This document shows positions 16,220-23,863 of a DNA stretch of 64,000 nt, piece by piece; position 1 is the first letter of the stretch; every line of letters starts with the position of its first letter. This stretch comes from Bog-473 sp963764305 (GTDB lineage Bacteria; Actinomycetota; Acidimicrobiia; Acidimicrobiales; RAAP-2). The stretch is from positions 248,001 to 312,000 of the forward strand of contig CAVXSD010000006.1 of assembly GCA_963764305.1 (NCBI GenBank), read 5' to 3'. Under the pieces are notes generated by a model, which saw only the letters and a list, made by a program, of their open reading frames with translations, ran no database searches and was not told the origin of the DNA. The translations under genes were made by a program, and so were the position numbers.

Positions 16220-17578
16220 ATGGCGAGAGCGGGATCAACCGTGGCTGCGGACAGCCCAGTCGACATCACGCAGGAGATTCCTCTCGGTGACGAGGGCGAG
16301 ATTCCATTGGAGGGCGATCTCCCGCCGGAGGTCCGCTCGTTCTGGCGACGGCGACGGGGCCTGATCATCGCCGTGGCGGTGGTGCTGCTCGCCGGTGCGG
16401 GAGGTCTCACCTACTGGCTGACGTCGGGCTCCTCGACTCCGACCGGACTGGTTGTCACCACGACGACCGTGCCGGTGACGACCGGGACGATCCAGCAGAC
16501 CGTGGCGAGCTCGGGCACTATCGAGCCGGCCAGTCAGGCCAGCCTCAATTTCGCGGTGTCGGGCACCGTGACGGCAGTCCACGTCAAGGCGGGGCAGACC
16601 GTCACCGCCGGCGAGGTCCTCGCCACCGTCGACACGACGGCGCTCTCCGAGGACGTGAGCGCCGCGCAGGCTCAGCTCGCTGCGGCCAACGCACGGTTGG
16701 CCAGCGACGAGACCTCGAGTGCCGCCACCACCCAGATCGATTCCGATCAGGCCGCGGTGACCTCGGCCGAGTCGTCCCTCTCGAACGCCCAGACAGCGCT
16801 GAACGATGCGGCCCTCACGTCGACCATCGCCGGCACCGTCGCCTCGGTGAACCTCAATGTCGGCCAGCAGGTGAGCGGCACCGGATCCGGCAGTGGTGGT
16901 ACCGGGAGTGGCGGAACCGGGAACACCGGCACCGGCACCGGCACCGGAGGTACCGGATCGTCCAGCGCCCAGATCGTCGTCGTCGGGACCAACTCCTACA
17001 TCGTGAACGCGACCGTGGACGACACCGAGATAGGCCAGATCGCCGACGGCGACCAGGTCGATATCGTCCCGACGGGGTCGACGACGACCGATTACGGCAC
17101 CGTTGCATCGGTCAGCCTCATCGGCACGCAGAGTTCCAACGTGACCACCTTCCCAGTGGTCATCAATGTGACCGGTGATCCGAGCGGGCTCTACGCCGGG
17201 TCCACCGCCAGCGTCAGCATCATCGTGAAGCAGCTCAACAACGTCACCGAGGTCCCCACACAGGCCATCTCGTACAACTCGAGCGGCCAGGCGACCGTCA
17301 CCCAGGTCGTCAACGGCTCCAACGTGGTGAAGGCGGTCACCGTGGGCGCGGCGGCCAGCGGCGAGACCCAGATCACCAGCGGCGTCAAGGCCGGGGACAA
17401 GATCCTCGAGAGGACCATTTCCTTCAAGGGCGGTGCCGGCGGCGCGGCGGGTCGCGGGCTCTTCGGAGGTGCCGGCGGCGCCGGCGGGGCGAAAGCCCGT
17501 TTCCCCGGCGGTGGCGGCTTCCCCGGCGGCGGTGGCGGGTTCCCCGGCGGCGGTGGCTTCACCGGCGGGAGCGGCTGA
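16220..17578 (+). CDS. Efflux adaptor protein, MacA/HlyD family, with Gly-rich tail
   Basis: Periplasmic-adaptor-type protein of 452 residues that would link the ABC exporter encoded next to it to the outside. A basic cytosolic start is followed by one membrane helix (about 47-67). Then come a biotinyl-lipoyl-like half GTIEPASQASLNFAVSGTV, a coiled-coil hairpin rich in Ala, Gln and Ser (about 130-200), the second lipoyl half and a beta-barrel. Two low-complexity Gly/Ser/Thr stretches stand out: one splits the second lipoyl half (residues 220-255), the other forms the C-terminus as repeated FPGGGG units. Its stop overlaps the ATPase start (TGATG). A monoderm using a MacA-like adaptor has no TolC, so the partner is unclear. 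Confidence 0.85.
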   Translation: MARAGSTVAADSPVDITQEIPLGDEGEIPLEGDLPPEVRSFWRRRRGLIIAVAVVLLAGAGGLTYWLTSGSSTPTGLVVTTTTVPVTTGTIQQTVASSGTIEPASQASLNFAVSGTVTAVHVKAGQTVTAGEVLATVDTTALSEDVSAAQAQLAAANARLASDETSSAATTQIDSDQAAVTSAESSLSNAQTALNDAALTSTIAGTVASVNLNVGQQVSGTGSGSGGTGSGGTGNTGTGTGTGGTGSSSAQIVVVGTNSYIVNATVDDTEIGQIADGDQVDIVPTGSTTTDYGTVASVSLIGTQSSNVTTFPVVINVTGDPSGLYAGSTASVSIIVKQLNNVTEVPTQAISYNSSGQATVTQVVNGSNVVKAVTVGAAASGETQITSGVKAGDKILERTISFKGGAGGAAGRGLFGGAGGAGGAKARFPGGGGFPGGGGGFPGGGGFTGGSG

Positions 17579-18321
17579 TGAGCGCACCCGCGACCACCGC
17601 TCCCCCGGTGGGGAAGTCGGAGACCGCGGTGATCGAGCTGGAACGGGTGACCAAGGTCTACCGGACGGGCTCCATCGCTGTTGCCGCGCTGCGCGGGGTG
17701 AGCCTGACCATCTCCGCGGGTGAGTACGTCGCCATCATCGGCCCGTCCGGTTCGGGCAAGTCGACGCTCATGCACATCCTGGGTTGTCTCGACACGCCCA
17801 GCTCGGGCGAGTACCGGCTGGCGGGCGAGAACGTCAGCGGCATGAGCGAAGCGGCGCTCGCCGAGGTGCGCAACCGGCGCATCGGCTTCGTCTTCCAGCA
17901 GTTCAACCTGCTCGCTTCCATGACGGCGTGGCAGAACGTCGAGCTACCCCTCGTCTATGCCGGCGTGCCCCGGGGCGAGCGCAAAGAGCGCGCCATGGAC
18001 GCGCTCGCCAGGGTGGGCTTGGCCAGCCGGGTGCAGCACCGCCCCGGAGAGCTCTCCGGAGGGCAGCAGCAACGCGTGGCCGTGGCGCGCGCCCTCGTGA
18101 CGGAGCCCGACCTGATCCTGGCCGATGAGCCCACCGGCAATCTCGACTCTGTGTCCGCGGCCGACGTGCTGCGCCTCATGGACGAACTCCACGAGTCCGG
18201 CCGCACCCTCGTCCTGATCACCCACGACACCGAAGTGGCTTCGGCATCGGGTCGCGTTCTCGGCATCCGGGACGGCCTCGTCACCGAGAACGATGCGCGG
18301 TACGTGGAGAGCATCCGGTGA
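17578..18321 (+). CDS. ABC transporter ATP-binding protein, MacB/LolD type
   Basis: Nucleotide-binding subunit of 247 residues. It has Walker A GPSGSGKST, the signature LSGGQQQR, Walker B LILADEPTGNLDS and the H-loop LITHDTEVA. The DEPTGNLDS form and the FVFQQFNLL Q-loop are typical of the MacB/LolD branch, whose mechanotransmission-type transporters do not move substrate through the membrane helices. Overlaps on both sides (1 bp with the adaptor, 4 bp with the permease) show an operon. Confidence 0.92.
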   Translation: MSAPATTAPPVGKSETAVIELERVTKVYRTGSIAVAALRGVSLTISAGEYVAIIGPSGSGKSTLMHILGCLDTPSSGEYRLAGENVSGMSEAALAEVRNRRIGFVFQQFNLLASMTAWQNVELPLVYAGVPRGERKERAMDALARVGLASRVQHRPGELSGGQQQRVAVARALVTEPDLILADEPTGNLDSVSAADVLRLMDELHESGRTLVLITHDTEVASASGRVLGIRDGLVTENDARYVESIR

Positions 18322-19568
18322 GCTGGATCGAGACGTTCCGCACGGGCCTCAACGGCGTGCGCAGCCACCGCCTGCGGTCGGCGCTGACCGTTCTGGGCAT
18401 CCTCATCGGGATTGCGGCCGTGATCCTGACCGTCGGGCTGGGCGAAGGGGCGCAGGGGCAGGTGACCTCCGAGATCACGGCTCTCGGGTCGAACGTGCTC
18501 ACCATCACCCCGGGGAGCTCGACCTCCAGCACGGGCATCCGGGAGGCGCTCGGCAGCGCGTCGACGCTGACCACGTCGGACGTGACGGCGCTCTCGAGCC
18601 ATGTCGACGCGCCTGACATCAAGGCGGCGGCTCCCATCACGTCCTCCTCCGAGGAGCTCGTCGCCGGCTCGAGCACGTGGACGACCTCGGTGCAGGGTTC
18701 GACCCCGATTTGGCTCAACGTTCGCGGGCGCACGCTGGCGCAGGGCCGTTTCATCGACAACCAGGACGTCAAGGACCACACGGCGGTCGCCGTCCTGGGC
18801 GCCACCACGGCCTCCGAGCTCTTCAAGGGCATCGACCCTCTGGGCCAGACCATCGACGTCGGCAACAGCGGCGTTCCGCTGACGGTGGTCGGTGTGCTGA
18901 CATCCACCGGCTCGTCCTCATCGTCCAGCTCGACCTCCAACCCTGACGACCTGGTGGTGATCCCCATCTCGACGGGTGCAGAGCGGATCTTCGGCGGGAC
19001 GACCCGCAACTCAGTCAGCTCCATCGCGGTGCAGGCACGCTCGTCGGCCGACCTCACGGCGGCCTACCAGGAGGCGGACCACCTCCTGCTCCAACTCCAC
19101 GGCATCACTACGCCGAGCAACGCCGACTTCACCATCACATCGGAGCAGTCACTTATCTCGACTGCGACCTCGGTCGACCGGACGCTGACCATTCTCCTGG
19201 GCGGCGTGGCCGGCATCTCGTTGCTGGTGGGTGGCATCGGGGTCATGAACATCATGTTGGTCTCGGTGACCGAGCGCATCCGCGAGATCGGTCTGCGCAA
19301 GGCCCTCGGCGCCACACCCCGCGTCATCAGACGCCAATTCCTCGTCGAGGCTTCGGTGCTCGGTCTCATCGGCGGCGCGCTCGGCGCGTTGCTGGGGATC
19401 ATCGGCGCAACCTTCCTCCCCGGCGTGGTTGGCGATCCCATCACGATCAGCCCGACCGCCATGGTGGGCGCGCTGGTCGTCGCGCTGGCCATCGGCATCG
19501 CCTTCGGTGTGTACCCGGCCAGCCGGGCGGCCCACCTGGCACCCATCGACGCTCTACGAACTGAATAG
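18318..19568 (+). CDS. ABC transporter permease, MacB/FtsX type
   Basis: A permease of 416 residues with the MacB layout. One N-terminal helix (ALTVLGILIGIAAVILTVGLG) follows an amphipathic start, then a large extracytoplasmic domain (about 50-280), then three helices in the FtsX domain. The motif RIREIGLRKALGATPRVIRRQF and the last helix with VYPASRAAHLAPIDALRTE are diagnostic. Together with the two preceding genes it makes a MacAB-like exporter, in monoderms often linked to antimicrobial peptides, lipids or cell-envelope stress. Substrate unknown. Confidence 0.92.
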   Translation: MSWIETFRTGLNGVRSHRLRSALTVLGILIGIAAVILTVGLGEGAQGQVTSEITALGSNVLTITPGSSTSSTGIREALGSASTLTTSDVTALSSHVDAPDIKAAAPITSSSEELVAGSSTWTTSVQGSTPIWLNVRGRTLAQGRFIDNQDVKDHTAVAVLGATTASELFKGIDPLGQTIDVGNSGVPLTVVGVLTSTGSSSSSSSTSNPDDLVVIPISTGAERIFGGTTRNSVSSIAVQARSSADLTAAYQEADHLLLQLHGITTPSNADFTITSEQSLISTATSVDRTLTILLGGVAGISLLVGGIGVMNIMLVSVTERIREIGLRKALGATPRVIRRQFLVEASVLGLIGGALGALLGIIGATFLPGVVGDPITISPTAMVGALVVALAIGIAFGVYPASRAAHLAPIDALRTE

Positions 19569-19591
19569 AAGAAAGCAGAGGGATGTAGGAC

Positions 19592-20545
19592 ATGGAGACA
19601 CCGACCAGTAGGCGACGCTGGGGCCGATTCGTCGGCACAAGCGCTGTGGCGCTCGTGGCGGCCACGACGATCGGCACGGCCGCCGGAGCGGCCACTGCCC
19701 CAGCCATCGCGCTCGCAGGTGCCAGCGGGAGCGTTGCCGCCTTGTCCGGTTCGAGCATGGAGGTGCAGAACCCCAACACCGGGCAGACCACGGTCAGCTG
19801 GACCCCGACGACAACCTTCTCCAAGTCGGTCACCGAGGCGGTCAGCTCACTCGCCGCGGGCGACTGTGTCACGGTCACGGGAACGCCTTCGAAGTCGTCG
19901 AAGACCACCATCGCGGCCCGCAACATCTCGGTCGCCGCCGCATCCTCGACCGGGTCGTGCACCGCCCGATCCCGGTTGAGTGGAGGTGGCACGGCCGGCG
20001 GCGGCCCCGGTCCGGGCGCCGGTGGCTTCCGCTTCGGTTCGGGCGCCGGTGGCACGAATGGGGGCACGCGCCCGTCGTTCAACCCGGGGTCGGCGCGGCA
20101 CTTCCCCAACCTCGGCTCCATTGCCATCGCGACCGGCAAGGTGACGGCCGTCAGCGGATCAACCCTCTCGGTCTCCGGGTTCGACCTCTCGCCGGGAAGT
20201 TTCGTCCGGCCCAAAGAGTCGACCAACTCGAGCAAATCCACCAGCTCGAAGACGAAGAAGCCCAGCACCCCCAAGACGGAAAACCTCAAGATCACGACCA
20301 CGAGTGCCACGACGGTCGCGGCGACGCAGAGTTCCACGGCGACAGATCTGGCCGTCGGTGACTGCGTGAGTGCGTTCGGTCCGACGTCGACGACGGGCGC
20401 CGTGACCGCCATGACCGTCCGCATCACCTCGACAGGTGGCCAGACGTGCACGGGCGGCTTCGCTGGTGGTGGCGGCGGCTTCTTCCGCGGTGGCGGCGCA
20501 GGTCAGGCCCCGGGCGGGGGCGCTCCCGGCGGTAGCGGTGCCTAG
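19592..20545 (+). CDS. Exported Gly/Ser-rich protein with two DUF5666-like domains
   Basis: A 317-residue protein with a Sec-type or Tat-like signal: TSRRRWGRFVGTSAVALVAATTIGTAAGAATAPA, with twin-basic residues and an Ala-rich core. The mature part has two related small beta domains: SGSVAALSGSSMEV, then VSWTPTTTF and AAGDCVTVTGTPS; and GKVTAVSGSTLSVSG, then LAVGDCVSAFGP. This is the DUF5666 pattern. A Gly-rich linker and a Gly-rich tail surround them. It sits between the permease and a second adaptor, only 23 bp after the permease stop, so it is probably exported with or acts on the transporter. Confidence 0.75.
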   Translation: METPTSRRRWGRFVGTSAVALVAATTIGTAAGAATAPAIALAGASGSVAALSGSSMEVQNPNTGQTTVSWTPTTTFSKSVTEAVSSLAAGDCVTVTGTPSKSSKTTIAARNISVAAASSTGSCTARSRLSGGGTAGGGPGPGAGGFRFGSGAGGTNGGTRPSFNPGSARHFPNLGSIAIATGKVTAVSGSTLSVSGFDLSPGSFVRPKESTNSSKSTSSKTKKPSTPKTENLKITTTSATTVAATQSSTATDLAVGDCVSAFGPTSTTGAVTAMTVRITSTGGQTCTGGFAGGGGGFFRGGGAGQAPGGGAPGGSGA

Positions 20546-22355
20546 TTCGACCCGCAGCGGTTGGGGTCGCTCGGGCCATCGGCGCACCGTCGTGGCCGGG
20601 ACGCTGGTCCTTGTCATCGTCCTCGGTGGCGGCGCCGCAGCCTGGGCCGCCTCCAGCGGCGGCAACTCGGGGTACCGCATGGCCACGGTGACCCGCACGG
20701 ACATCGGGCAGACCATGACCGTCGTCGGAAATGTCGAACCCGTGAACGACGCCTCGGCCTCATTCCAGGTGGTGGGCAAGGTGGCCACTCTTACGGCGAC
20801 GGTCGGCCAGCAGGTCACCGCCGGAGAGTCGCTCGGCACCCTCGACACGACCGCCCTGAGCGAGTCCGTCTCCTCGGCCCAGTCAACGCTCGACGCTGAC
20901 GAAGCCAAGCTGACGCAGGACGAGAGCAGCCAAACGTCCTCCAACACCCCGACGCCGTCGAACTCCTCGACGCCGTCGAAGTCCCCGACGACGACCACGA
21001 CCGCGCCGATCTCGCACGGGGGTTCGACCGGCGTCTCCGCCACGATCACCCAGGACCAGAACACGCTCACCAAGGACGAGGCCCAGACGGCGACGGATCA
21101 GCAGCAGGAAGCAGCCGATCTGGTCCAGGCTCAGAAGGCGTGCGGGACGTCGGACACCGCGACCACCACCACCTCGACGTCCACCACCACGACGACGAAC
21201 CCCACCGGCTGCGAGGCCGCCCTCGCCCACGTCTCGAAGGACCAGCAACAAGTCTCCACCGACCAGGCGACGGTGGCCAAGGACGAGACGGCACTGTCGC
21301 AGGCCTTGAACCAGTCCTCTACGGGCGGCTCCAGCGGTACGGGCGGCTCCAGCGGTACGGGCGGCTCCAGCGGTACGGGCGGCTCCAGCGGTACGGGCGG
21401 CACGGGTGGGTCGGGCGACTCGGGTAACTCCGGCTCCTCGACCCAGGGCTCACATGCGCTCTCGTCCACACCGAACGCAGGGACCGGGAACACCGGGACC
21501 GGCAGCGGAACCGCGAGCGGGACAGGCGGGACAGGCAGGACAGGCGGGACAGGCGGTGGTGGATCGTCGGCGTCCTCGGACACCCCCGAGCAGATCGCGT
21601 CCGACCAGGCTGCCATCGATACGGCTGAGGCACAGCTCACCGAGGCCCAGCAATCACTCACCGAGGCCAACCTCACCAGCCCCATCAACGGGACGATCGT
21701 CTCGGTCGGGATCACGGTGGGAGACACGGTCAGCGCCAACTCCAGCACCGAGTTGATCGTGATCATCGGCACCCAATCGTTCGAGGTGACCGGGACCCTC
21801 TCGAGCACCCAGGTCCCCTCGGTGAAGGTCGGCGACTCGGCCGGTGTCCAGATTGACGGCGTCGACGGCACCATCCACGGCACCGTGTCCCAGGTCGGGC
21901 CCGTCCAGTCGGGTAACTCCGGCTACACCTACCCGGTGGTGGTCGCCCTGCCGTCGTCGGCGACGGGGCTATTCACCGGTTCCACCGCCAACGTCGTCAT
22001 CTCCACCGGCGCCGTCACCGACGCCGTGGCCGTCCCCACCTCTGCCGTGCAGTCGTTGGGCACTCGTTCCTACGTCGAGACGGTGTCGAACGGGACGTTG
22101 ACCCGCAAACTCATCAGGATCGGCATGGTCGGTGACGTCTACACCCAGGTCCTCTCTGGCCTGGAGCCCGGCGATACCGTCGTGCTGGCCGACTACGCCG
22201 AGCCGGTTCCCTCATCGAACACGGACACCCTGGGCGGATTCGGCGGCCTGGGTGGAGGTGGCGGATTCGGCGGAGCCGGTACGTTCCGCGAGCGCATCGT
22301 GGGCGGCGGGGGTGGTGGGCCCGGCGGATTCGGGAACGTCAGCATCGGCGGTTGA
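20538..22355 (+). CDS. Second efflux adaptor protein, HlyD/MacA family, with long low-complexity inserts
   Basis: About 605 residues from the GTG at 20538, which overlaps the stop of the preceding gene. One membrane helix (TVVAGTLVLVIVLGGGAAAW) is followed by the first lipoyl half (GNVEPVNDASASFQVVGKV, then VTAGESLGTLDT). Next comes a long coiled-coil and Ser/Thr-rich hairpin with several cysteines (KACGTSDT, NPTGCEAAL). A Gly/Ser/Thr tract with four exact 18-bp repeats follows, then the second lipoyl half (EANLTSPINGTIVSVGI) and a beta-barrel. The C-terminus is again Gly-rich. Having two adaptors for one MacB-like pump is unusual. Confidence 0.82.
   Translation: MPSSTRSGWGRSGHRRTVVAGTLVLVIVLGGGAAAWAASSGGNSGYRMATVTRTDIGQTMTVVGNVEPVNDASASFQVVGKVATLTATVGQQVTAGESLGTLDTTALSESVSSAQSTLDADEAKLTQDESSQTSSNTPTPSNSSTPSKSPTTTTTAPISHGGSTGVSATITQDQNTLTKDEAQTATDQQQEAADLVQAQKACGTSDTATTTTSTSTTTTTNPTGCEAALAHVSKDQQQVSTDQATVAKDETALSQALNQSSTGGSSGTGGSSGTGGSSGTGGSSGTGGTGGSGDSGNSGSSTQGSHALSSTPNAGTGNTGTGSGTASGTGGTGRTGGTGGGGSSASSDTPEQIASDQAAIDTAEAQLTEAQQSLTEANLTSPINGTIVSVGITVGDTVSANSSTELIVIIGTQSFEVTGTLSSTQVPSVKVGDSAGVQIDGVDGTIHGTVSQVGPVQSGNSGYTYPVVVALPSSATGLFTGSTANVVISTGAVTDAVAVPTSAVQSLGTRSYVETVSNGTLTRKLIRIGMVGDVYTQVLSGLEPGDTVVLADYAEPVPSSNTDTLGGFGGLGGGGGFGGAGTFRERIVGGGGGGPGGFGNVSIGG
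21321..21392 (+). repeat. Four exact tandem 18-bp repeats inside the second adaptor gene
   Basis: The unit ACGGGCGGCTCCAGCGGT is repeated four times without a mismatch and encodes a TGGSSG linker. A degenerate continuation (GTGGSGDSG) follows. Exact identity points to recent expansion by slippage; length variation between strains is likely. Confidence 0.95.
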
Positions 22356-22397
22356 ACCGGCCGGCTCGGCCCGCGGCGTCCCCCCGGCTGTGAGCGG

Positions 22398-22403
22398 TAC
22401 GGT
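22398..22403 (+). promoter_or_regulatory. -10 element TACGGT of the VOC-ppa operon
   Basis: TACGGT, six bases, GTG at 22410; a leaderless arrangement. Confidence 0.5.
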
Positions 22404-22409
22404 GGCGAG

Positions 22410-22844
22410 GTGGCGCCGATCAGTCTGGACCAGGTGAACCTCGTCGTGCGCGACGTCGAAGCCAGCCGCGCTTTCTATGCGCGCCTAGGCCTGGACTTCG
22501 GCGACGAGCGCGACCCGGTCTGGTCGATGCATCACGTCTCCGCGCTCCACGGGGACAGCACTCCCCTCAATGTCGACCTGGACAGCATGACCTTCGCCGC
22601 GCAGTGGAACGAGGGCTGGACCGGTGGGAGCGGCGTGGTGCTCGGCTTCAAGGTCGATACCCGGGCCGAGGTCGATGCGCTCGTCGCCGCCCTGGCCGCC
22701 GAGGGCGTCCCCGTCCAGCAGGACCCCTATGACGCCTTCTGGGGCGCGCGCTACGCCGTCGTCAGCGACCCCGACGGCAACGCGGTCGGCATCATGAGCC
22801 CGGTCGACGCGGCTTTCCGCCGCCCGGCACCCGCGCCTTCGTGA
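22410..22844 (+). CDS. VOC (glyoxalase/bleomycin-resistance) superfamily protein
   Basis: A 144-residue protein with two beta-alpha-beta-beta-beta modules: LDQVNLVVRDVEASRAFYARLGLDF at the start and GFKVDTRAEVDALVAALAAEGV, then RYAVVSDPDGNAVGIMSP. Metal-dependent members use His/Glu ligands at the module ends. Here the first strand has Asn where His is common (QVNLVV), so the metal site may be absent. Substrate unknown. It overlaps ppa by 4 bp (GTGA). Confidence 0.82.
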   Translation: MAPISLDQVNLVVRDVEASRAFYARLGLDFGDERDPVWSMHHVSALHGDSTPLNVDLDSMTFAAQWNEGWTGGSGVVLGFKVDTRAEVDALVAALAAEGVPVQQDPYDAFWGARYAVVSDPDGNAVGIMSPVDAAFRRPAPAPS

Positions 22845-23350
22845 GCGCTCCTCCCCCCGACGAGGCGATCGACGTGGTGGTCGAGATCCCCACCGGCAGC
22901 CGCAACAAGTACGAGTACGACCACGAGAGGCACGTGATCCGGTTGGACCGCCGCCTCTTCACCGCCACCACCTATCCGGCGGACTACGGATTCGTCCCCG
23001 ACACCCTGGCCGGCGACGGGGACCCGCTCGACGCACTGGTGCTGGTGGCCGACCCCACCTTCCCGGGCTGCCTGCTGCGGGTGCGGATCCTGGGCGTGTT
23101 CTCCATGCACGACGAGAAGGGGGTGGATGCCAAGCTGATCTGCGTCCTCGAGCACGACCCCCAATGGGACGGTGCGCACGACATCGGCGACGTGCCCGAG
23201 CACCTCCTCAACGAGATCGCCCATTTCTTCAGCATCTACAAGGACCTCGAGCCCGAGAAGTCGACCGAGGTGCAGGGGTTCGGGGACCGGGAGGCCGCGC
23301 TGGCCGAACTCGAGTCGTGCCAGATTGCCTACCGTGCGACCAACACGTAA
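22841..23350 (+). CDS. ppa: Inorganic pyrophosphatase (family I)
   Basis: Soluble pyrophosphatase of 169 residues that hydrolyses PPi made by biosynthetic reactions. It has VVEIPTGSRNKYEYD, the lysine/arginine-lined entry, YPADYGFVPDT and the metal-binding signature DGDPLDALV, then MHDEKGVDAKL. The C-terminal helix FFSIYKDLEPEKSTEVQGF is typical. Size and all key acidic residues are normal for bacterial family I enzymes. The GTG start overlaps the VOC gene, so the two are translated together. Confidence 0.96.
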   Translation: MSAPPPDEAIDVVVEIPTGSRNKYEYDHERHVIRLDRRLFTATTYPADYGFVPDTLAGDGDPLDALVLVADPTFPGCLLRVRILGVFSMHDEKGVDAKLICVLEHDPQWDGAHDIGDVPEHLLNEIAHFFSIYKDLEPEKSTEVQGFGDREAALAELESCQIAYRATNT

Positions 23351-23369
23351 CTGAGAGGGAGGGACGCCC

Positions 23370-23861
23370 ATGCCGTTTCCACGTGACGAAGTCCAGGCGA
23401 CCGTGGAGCGCTACCACGAGTTGCGCCGGCGGATCGACGACGGTCTCGAGCCAGACGCCTTCGGCGTGCTGGCCGACTTCTACACCGAGGACGCCGTCTA
23501 CATCGACGGCGCCTGGGGTCGCATCGAGGGCCGCGACGCCATCGCCCACTGGCTGGTGGACTCCATGCTGGGCATGGAGGACTGGAAGTTCCCCATTGAG
23601 TTCACGGCGATCGAGGGGAACGACGTCGTGGTCAAGTGGACGCAGATCATGCCGAGGACGCGTGCCGATGGGACGCCCTACCGGCAGTCCGGCTACTCCC
23701 GGTTGATCTATGCCGGCAACGGCAAGTTCTCCTACGAGGAGGACACCTACAACATGGCCCACGTGCTCGAGGACATCGAGGCCAGCGGCTGGACCCCGAA
23801 CGGCTCCATGAACGTCCCGCCCGCCCACCCGGACCGGAACTTCGACATCCCTACGGGCTGA
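23370..23861 (+). CDS. SnoaL-like (NTF2-fold) protein
   Basis: A 163-residue protein with the cone-shaped NTF2/SnoaL pattern. It has an N-terminal helix pair (VQATVERYHELRRRID), then DFYTEDAVYIDGAWGRIEGRDAI, an IEGNDVVVKWTQIMPRTRADG strand pair and YSRLIYAGNGKFSYEEDTYNM. Members act as ketosteroid isomerase-like, cyclase-like or binding proteins, so no reaction can be given. A GGAGGGA ribosome binding site precedes the ATG. It follows ppa by 19 bp and probably belongs to the same transcript. Confidence 0.8.
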   Translation: MPFPRDEVQATVERYHELRRRIDDGLEPDAFGVLADFYTEDAVYIDGAWGRIEGRDAIAHWLVDSMLGMEDWKFPIEFTAIEGNDVVVKWTQIMPRTRADGTPYRQSGYSRLIYAGNGKFSYEEDTYNMAHVLEDIEASGWTPNGSMNVPPAHPDRNFDIPTG

Positions 23862-23863
23862 CT

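Noticed and set aside
20159..21883. Minus-strand open frames opposite the adaptor and DUF5666-like genes
   Set aside because: Shadows of Ser/Thr/Gly-rich coding sequence; the plus-strand proteins have signal, helix and lipoyl features.
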